A stretch of DNA of 64,000 nucleotides from Ulota crispa (lineage: Eukaryota; Streptophyta; Bryopsida; Orthotrichales; Orthotrichaceae): the NCBI GenBank assembly GCA_963920765.1, contig OY987249.1, positions 7,254,817-7,318,816 of the forward strand. The letters are read 5' to 3'. The notes beneath the pieces were generated by a model. The model made no database searches and was not told where the DNA came from. It saw only the letters and a program-made list of their open reading frames with translations. The position numbers and the translations under genes are program-made. Numbering within the stretch: the first letter of the stretch is position 1; every line of letters begins with the position of its first letter. Shown in pieces: positions 58,622 to 64,000 of the stretch.

Positions 58622-61573
58622 TCAAGAAGCACTAACATTTCGTTTGAGCAAAAACCTAGGCTTTAAAAGACTCTCTAAAAGGTCACTAGGCCCACCCTTG
58701 GGGAGCCTACTCAACAACAAAACACCCCTATGGTCCAGGAACTTGTCAGTGTCCTGGTTCTCTACACATGACTCTAAATCTATATCGTCAACACTGATGA
58801 AATCTGCTCGATCGTCATCTGACACACCAAACTTGTTGCCTAGTATATTAGCAGACACACATTGCCCTTGATACACGCCATCAGCTGCTGCAGGGGGTGC
58901 AAAATACCTACCTTCTCTTTTCGAACCTGCGCTGTCCTTTGTTGTAGATGTCGATTGTCTCATCTTCTGTACATGACGCAGCTTGCAGGTACTCGATGAG
59001 CATTTCCCTGTCAAAGCATACTCAGGACACACATACGTGTGTTTCTTGTTGCACTGCTCGAAGAAGAACCAAAGTTAGTTTATCCACAATCACAGCAGCA
59101 AAAAAAGCTATCAAAGTGTATCAGCCAATTCTGAGCCATTTATACGAAGTAGTTTGTAAAAAAAAACATTCGAGGAACAGAAAAAAAAAGAGATCTGTGT
59201 TTTACCATGTCACCATCTCCACAATAGCCTTGGAGAAAACCTTCACAAATCGGAGCCTTTGAATTGACATTAACATGCCTGTATGGACAACTTTCATTTG
59301 TGCATAACCCTGCAGATCCAACAAGATTAAGTTCCATACATAATAGGAACACGATCAAGACGCACGCAATCAAACCTCAAAGGGAGGGCCTCTGTTCACA
59401 TGAGACTGATTGCCAATTCGTACCATCATCAAAGCCTGCAGGTGAATGTCTAAAGAGAGGCTAGACAATTTAAATCATGAACAATTGCTATAATAAAATA
59501 GAAGTTAAACAATGTAAAATGGATTAAATAGAAACCCTACCTTCCAAGAAATACGAGCAGTCAGACATACGCTCAGGGATAACCTGCAACAGAAAAGGTC
59601 CGAGACCATCAAGTGCACCAAAGTTCATTTTACGGTTATCAAGTCACTTCCACCAAGTCAGCATGATCCAGCTTGGCAGTTAGACAAGTCCAGGCTTACC
59701 AGAAAAACCAGAATTGGTGCAATCAAATTCCTAGTACAAAACAGTCACAAGATTGGCGGAAAACTAGCTCTCATAATTCATAATCTTCATATTCACACAC
59801 CTCACATTCGCGACAAAATGAGAAGCAACAGAGCTTGACCACAATGATTCATACCTTATGGGTTAAGCGACAGGCTGGATCTGAGCAAGAACCTCTTAGA
59901 AATTTTGTGCAAACAGCCACCTTCTCAGGATCATGAATATACAGGCATTTACCATCTCCTCTTTTGCATATACCAAACCTCGTATAATACACACAAAATA
60001 CTTGCTTTTTAGCTTTACGCAACCTTGCATTGTGAAGGCTCCATCGTACTTTCTCGCTGGCAAATGCACGTGCGATTGTTCTAGCCCGGACAAGCTGATT
60101 GCCATATCCTTTTCGTAAATAACTGCATAAAAAGCAATTCTTTCCTTCAAAACACACAGATCCCACACCCAGCATGCTGAAAGTCGAATAGTGAATTACT
60201 CGACAGGAAAACAAAGGTTTCTAAAATGCTAAAATAGAAGAGTTGCTTCCAAGTGGGAAGCAAATAAACAAACAAAGCTAAGCAAAATGTAAGCTAAGCA
60301 GCCATGACAGGTAACAGTTGTAAACCAATCGATAATCGGCTATACAGCACGTCAACAGATACTCACACAGCGCCCCCGATTCTCACTGGCTCTGATGAAG
60401 AAGCCGAGGACGGATCAATAGCCCCTGCAAAGAAGCACAAACGTCTTTGGCACACTATTCAAACAAATAACCACGAAACAAGGAAATTTAGCTTTACAAT
60501 TCAGTATTTTCAGTGACAGACGTCCCGAAATACAATCGAAAAAGCAAAAAAATGCTTATCTAAAAACAATTACAGAATCAGTAGTATTCGGGGGAGAAAT
60601 GTTCATTCAAGAGTGCAAAAAGAATGATGATGAACAGCAAGTCACAAATTCCCTCATCAATGATAGCAAGGAATCCCCGTGCACATCAAGGAGAAATGAT
60701 CATTTCCAGATATTTTAACGTTCAGAAGAAACTGTATAGCGGTACCTAGACGTAGCTGTGCCTGATTACGAGAGTCCTGCACAGATTTCCGATCATTTCT
60801 GGCTTTTGCTATAACCCTTAAAATAGCTTCTTTCTTATCCCTCTTCTTTTTCGCTGCTGCAGCAACGGCTTTTGTTGCAGCCTGGACAAGAAAGGTACAA
60901 AAATTACACATCGGCACGGAGTAACTAACTACAATCTAAATCGTTAGGCCTCAAAGTGCACCAAAGTCACCTACAAGAAAGCACAAAGAAGAACTCTTTG
61001 AAGAGCATACCTCACTAGCAAGAATAGATCGTTTCATGAGTGATCTCGTCCACTTCAGGTTTGCACCACTCTTGCTCAACACCCCTGATCGGTGGAGTGA
61101 AAATCCATCAGCGGACCGTGTGTAGAGCGGATGTCCCAATCGACATTTCTGCAATTGATTACTGTTGAAAGACAAGTAATAGTAAGCTGTCATTAGCTCT
61201 AACCTACCAGATACACGTAAAGGTGGATCCAGTAGTATGATAATGAACGATGGTGAAATTTCATTAGTTTAAATATACAAAACGAATGATGCTAAAGGCG
61301 TCACTAGTTCAAACATACCAAACAAATGGAACCTAACGGTACCTCCAGGATTCGGCACGTCTAATAAACACACACAAGCATAACATCCACTTTCGGGAAG
61401 CCGAAATTTCTCACAGCCTCTACTAAATTACAACTGCCATCTCCTAAAGCTAATAAAAAGAAATATTCAGAGCGTGGTACAGAAAGGTATAAAACTCACC
61501 TCCGGTGGAAAAGCAATGCACCCGTTTTCCCTTCATGCAGAGCTCTGCCACGCCGTAAGCGAGGTGCTACCAT
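58622..61573 (-). CDS. CCCH zinc-finger protein with five fingers (about 421 aa, 8 exons)
   Basis: Exons in transcript order: 61573-61500, 61161-61011, 60881-60746, 60424-60367, 60122-59855, 59583-59541, 59309-59206 and 59053-58622. All introns are GT-AG, phases agree, 1,266 nt. Five fingers follow one another in the C-terminal half: C-x8-C-x6-C-x3-H (YYTRFGICKRGDGK), C-x7-C-x4-C-x3-H (TKFLRGS), C-x7-C-x4-C-x3-H (SYFLEGL), C-x7-C-x5-C-x3-H (EGFLQGY) and C-x8-C-x4-C-x3-H (PEYALTGK). Upstream are a basic Lys/Arg-rich coil (AAAAKKKRDKKEAILRV) and the conserved GYGNQLVR and ASEKVRWSLHNARLR blocks. This order matches Arabidopsis zinc-finger CCCH protein 7 (At1g21570) and animal ZC3H3, which binds RNA and acts in polyadenylation-coupled mRNA export; the plant role is inferred. 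Start choice is uncertain: ATG at 61,573 (MVAPRLRRGRAL) is used; an in-frame ATG at 61,708 would add 45 residues. A telobox lies upstream at 61,666-61,673. Confidence 0.9.
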
Positions 61574-62706
61574 GTCCACCCTCTTCCAAGGAAACAAAGG
61601 ATACCGCCGATCTCGGGATACACCGACGGCAGGGGCGGTGTGTTTGCCCTCATTACTCAAAGTCCAAACCCTAGCTAAAGCCGAGAGAAAAGTGCAAGTG
61701 ACGTTCATTGATAAATTCGGTAAAACCGCCAAAGTGAATCCACATAATATCAATTTCAACAAAAACTCTGAGAAAGATCCAGAAGAACAAAGATTGCAAC
61801 AATATAATCGAGTTGAGTAAGCAATTGAATACTCGACCGCCTGCAACAGCTGATTCATCTTTAGCACAACTTTGAATTTATTTTCAAGCAGATATGGTAG
61901 GTTTAAGTAATGAGACACATACACAAACATCGTAAGTCTTGACGTCGCAAGTATGAAAAGCTTCCTAAAGCATTTTTTTGCGGTCTTCGTCCTTTGCTAC
62001 AGCTGTAAACTAGGGTTTCACGTCTTGAATTCCGATCTCGTCCACTCGCGCCCTGATGATTTCCACACCACAACTATTAACGCTCTCCCCTAAACCATCA
62101 CTATGTCACTAATTTCAAGTACCGTAATCAAAGGATACTGTCGGCACAAAACTCAACAAGTGACATCTGTCGCTCAATAATTGAACTGGACGATCTTCAA
62201 AGATGATGTAGAAATTCACTTTCGAACCTAAATCCGCTCAAAATTTTCTTTTCTTTCAACTCAAAGCCTCCTCAAAAACATCCTCTCAGCAGAAAATAAC
62301 AAAAATGAACATAGATAATACCTTCGTGGACCATAACGGGAGCCGCATCTTTTACAACCTACTTCTAAACCTGCTTTTTGTAATAAGATTCGCGTTCACA
62401 ATCCTTTTCACCGCAGCAAACGCGTCTTTCATCTTCCATCACCGGACTTGATGCACCACCTCGTCCAGCACATGATTCGGCGCGGCAATTCTCATCTCCA
62501 CCTGCAACTCCACAAGGTTTCACGAAAATGAACACATTCAACGTCTACTTCGCCGTGAAAAGCAGACAAACTTTGAACAAAACCTCGAAAGGAAGTCTCG
62601 AGAAGAAAACCTGGAAGAAGGAAAACAAAACTACGAGGAGGAACACGTGTGCAGTGAAAGGCAGGAAAAGCTTACGTCATCGAGAAACTTTTGCTCTGTA
62701 TTCTAA
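61574..62706 (-). promoter_or_regulatory. Promoter and leader of the CCCH gene, with a coding-like patch
   Basis: Teloboxes occur at 61,666-61,673 (minus strand) and 62,011-62,018 (plus strand). 62,330-62,560 is GC-richer and, on the minus strand, reads as coding-like in more than one frame: one gives MRIAAPNHVLDEVVHQVR and a stop, another MKDAFAAVKRIVNANLIT and onward to a stop. I recognise neither. They may be leader open frames or an unrelated small exon. Confidence 0.4.
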
Positions 62707-62945
62707 TTAACCCTTAAACGTCTGAGAAGCCCTTTGCGACCAGTACAATACGGGATATCTTTCTTGTATTTGGAATCGATCCACAACTCTACTACACTAC
62801 ATTTGAGATTAATAAAGAAGTTGGAGGATAGATCAATACGGTTCTAGTGAGTTATTTGAAATCCCAAATTCAAATTTCTTATTGGTAGCAAATGACAATT
62901 ATACGTTAACGTACATACGGTTCCCTATGGACATTTAAGGGTTAA
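62707..62945 (+). mobile_element. TTAA-flanked MITE (231-bp core)
   Basis: TTAA on both sides. Ends are CCCTTAAACGTC and, in reverse complement, CCCTTAAATGTCC. The interior (CAAATCCCAAATTC, CTTATTGGTAGCAAATGACA-type) is shared with 11,816-11,987 and, inverted, with 63,388-63,628. Confidence 0.85.
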
Positions 62946-62963
62946 CTTAGTGTGAATGAGAAC

Positions 62964-63383
62964 TACACCAAATAGTGCATTTAGGTTGCCCCAAACTATC
63001 TATTGACCATGCTTGGATTTCACATGGTTTACAACTTGAACGTAGTTAATTTATTTTTTGGCAGCTTTGTACAATAGTGCGTGGCTAAAATGAAGCTATC
63101 CAGATAGAATATTCATTTCATCTTAAGAGAGCATTCATTGTAGCCAAACACCCCTTGCAATTCCCCAATACTGTACATGCTGGGCTACTTCCATGTCAGG
63201 GACAATGATCTTATCCAAGCATTTTTCTTACTCAAGTTCTTCTTAGCCAGGTACTACTATAGTGGAAGCAAGGCCTTTTTAAAAAATTGCAATAATTAGT
63301 AATGGAAATCATTTTTACAGCAATAGAAGAAGAAAAGTAAGATATGAGAATTAGTGTGGGGCAACCTAAATGCACTATTTGGT
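62964..63383 (-). mobile_element. MITE family A copy 8 with an internal insert
   Basis: Ends ACACCAAATAGTGCATTTAG and GGCAACCTAAATGCACTATT. The middle (about 63,070-63,270) is foreign to other copies and probably another insertion. Confidence 0.7.
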
Positions 63384-63387
63384 TAAG

Positions 63388-63628
63388 TTAACCCTTGAAC
63401 AACCAAGCTACTACAATACATACTATGTACGCTGCTGTATAACTATCATTTGCTATCAACGAAAAGTTTTAATTTGAGATCTTGACTACCTCACTAGAAC
63501 AGCATTGATCTGTATTCTAATTTCTTTGTTGATCTCAAATGGAATAAAGGTATGAATGCACTCCAATACAAGAAAAATACTCCGTATTGTACTGGTCACA
63601 AAGGCCTGTTTGGTTGTTCAAGGGTTAA
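63388..63628 (-). mobile_element. TTAA-flanked MITE with perfect 15-bp inverted ends
   Basis: TTAA CCCTTGAACAACCAA opens and TTGGTTGTTCAAGGG TTAA closes: 15 bp with no mismatch and intact TTAA on both sides. It is the best-preserved and probably youngest TTAA-type copy in the window. Confidence 0.93.
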
Positions 63629-63650
63629 GGGGCGGTTCACATAACTTAAT

Positions 63651-63965
63651 GTAGCAGCACCATAACTGTCATATTAAGGGTTTTGAACATGATGATAATG
63701 ACCATTAATAAACATCTAGTAAATTATGGGATCCTATTAGCAAGAGAAAACTAATAAGTTTGCACTCTTGAGTGTATTATTTGGATACTGAGAGAAAAAG
63801 TTGTGAATTTTTAAAGAGCCAAATGTAATTGCACCTAATATCAACACTAAGGTTTCATGTTCACGTGTTGTACATCCTTGTATTTACATCTATTCACTTC
63901 CACAGATTTTCCAAGATTTTAGAGGTGATGGTTATGGGTGCAGTGATGGTTATGGATGTTGCTAC
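63651..63965 (-). mobile_element. Family C short element (315 bp)
   Basis: Ends GTAGCAGCACCATAAC and GTTATGGATGTTGCTAC. Its left part is the reverse complement of the right terminus of the 4.1-kb element (AAGGGTTTTGAACATGATGA); its right part is the reverse complement of that element's left terminus (CTTCCACAGATTTTCCAAGA). All the internal array is absent. Confidence 0.8.
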
Positions 63966-64000
63966 CTTACTATTACGTCCCACATCCTATCTTTGCAAGT

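Overview
This window is nuclear DNA of a green plant. The evidence is GT-AG introns of roughly 100-1,600 bp, teloboxes (TAGGGTTT) in 5' leaders, a plastid-type transit peptide, and five genes whose proteins match plant families closely. I cannot name the species. The intergenic DNA is AT-rich and packed with small inverted-repeat DNA elements (MITEs). I saw no rRNA, tRNA or CRISPR sequence and no recognisable LTR-retroelement or LINE coding region.

Layout: 1-13.5 kb is repeat territory. It holds a foldback element, one MITE nested in another, a 4.1 kb element stuffed with a tandem array, a 26-bp minisatellite and several MITEs. A nest of three elements (13.5-15.05 kb) lies against the promoter of the first gene. 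15.6-23.8 kb (+) is a CNNM/CorC-type (DUF21 plus CBS) membrane protein gene of about 13 exons, with a recent charged repeat expansion inside its CBS region. 24-30.9 kb is intergenic with hairpin and TTAA-flanked elements. 31.4-32.74 kb (-) is an uninterrupted TBC Rab-GAP gene with a telomere-like tandem repeat just beyond its stop, and a possible orphan first exon lies divergently across a 101-bp gap. 33-37.7 kb is again MITE-rich. 37.76-39.94 kb (+) is a five-exon Bet1-type Qc-SNARE gene with a Stowaway-like MITE in intron 2. 40-49.6 kb is intergenic, with a three-copy MITE array and a 380-bp palindrome. 49.67-54.27 kb (+) is a seven-exon plastid-targeted VTT/DedA (TVP38/TMEM64-like) membrane protein gene. 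58.6-61.57 kb (-) is an eight-exon CCCH zinc-finger gene with five fingers. The right edge holds four more MITEs.

Exon models were built by hand from splice sites, reading phase and family similarity. For all four spliced genes the exon lengths sum to a multiple of three. The weakest parts are the last exon of the CNNM gene and the start codon of the CCCH gene. The genes are housekeeping-type (membrane transport, Rab GTPase control, vesicle fusion, plastid membrane, RNA binding) and do not form a cluster or pathway.

The most distinctive signal is the number of elements with the form TTAA-CCC...GGG-TTAA. They have piggyBac-type ends and target sites, which is not what one expects to dominate a plant MITE population. 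Other striking structures are deep nesting, tandem MITE copies, a long element and a short element sharing both ends, and several long near-perfect palindromes that could yield small RNAs.
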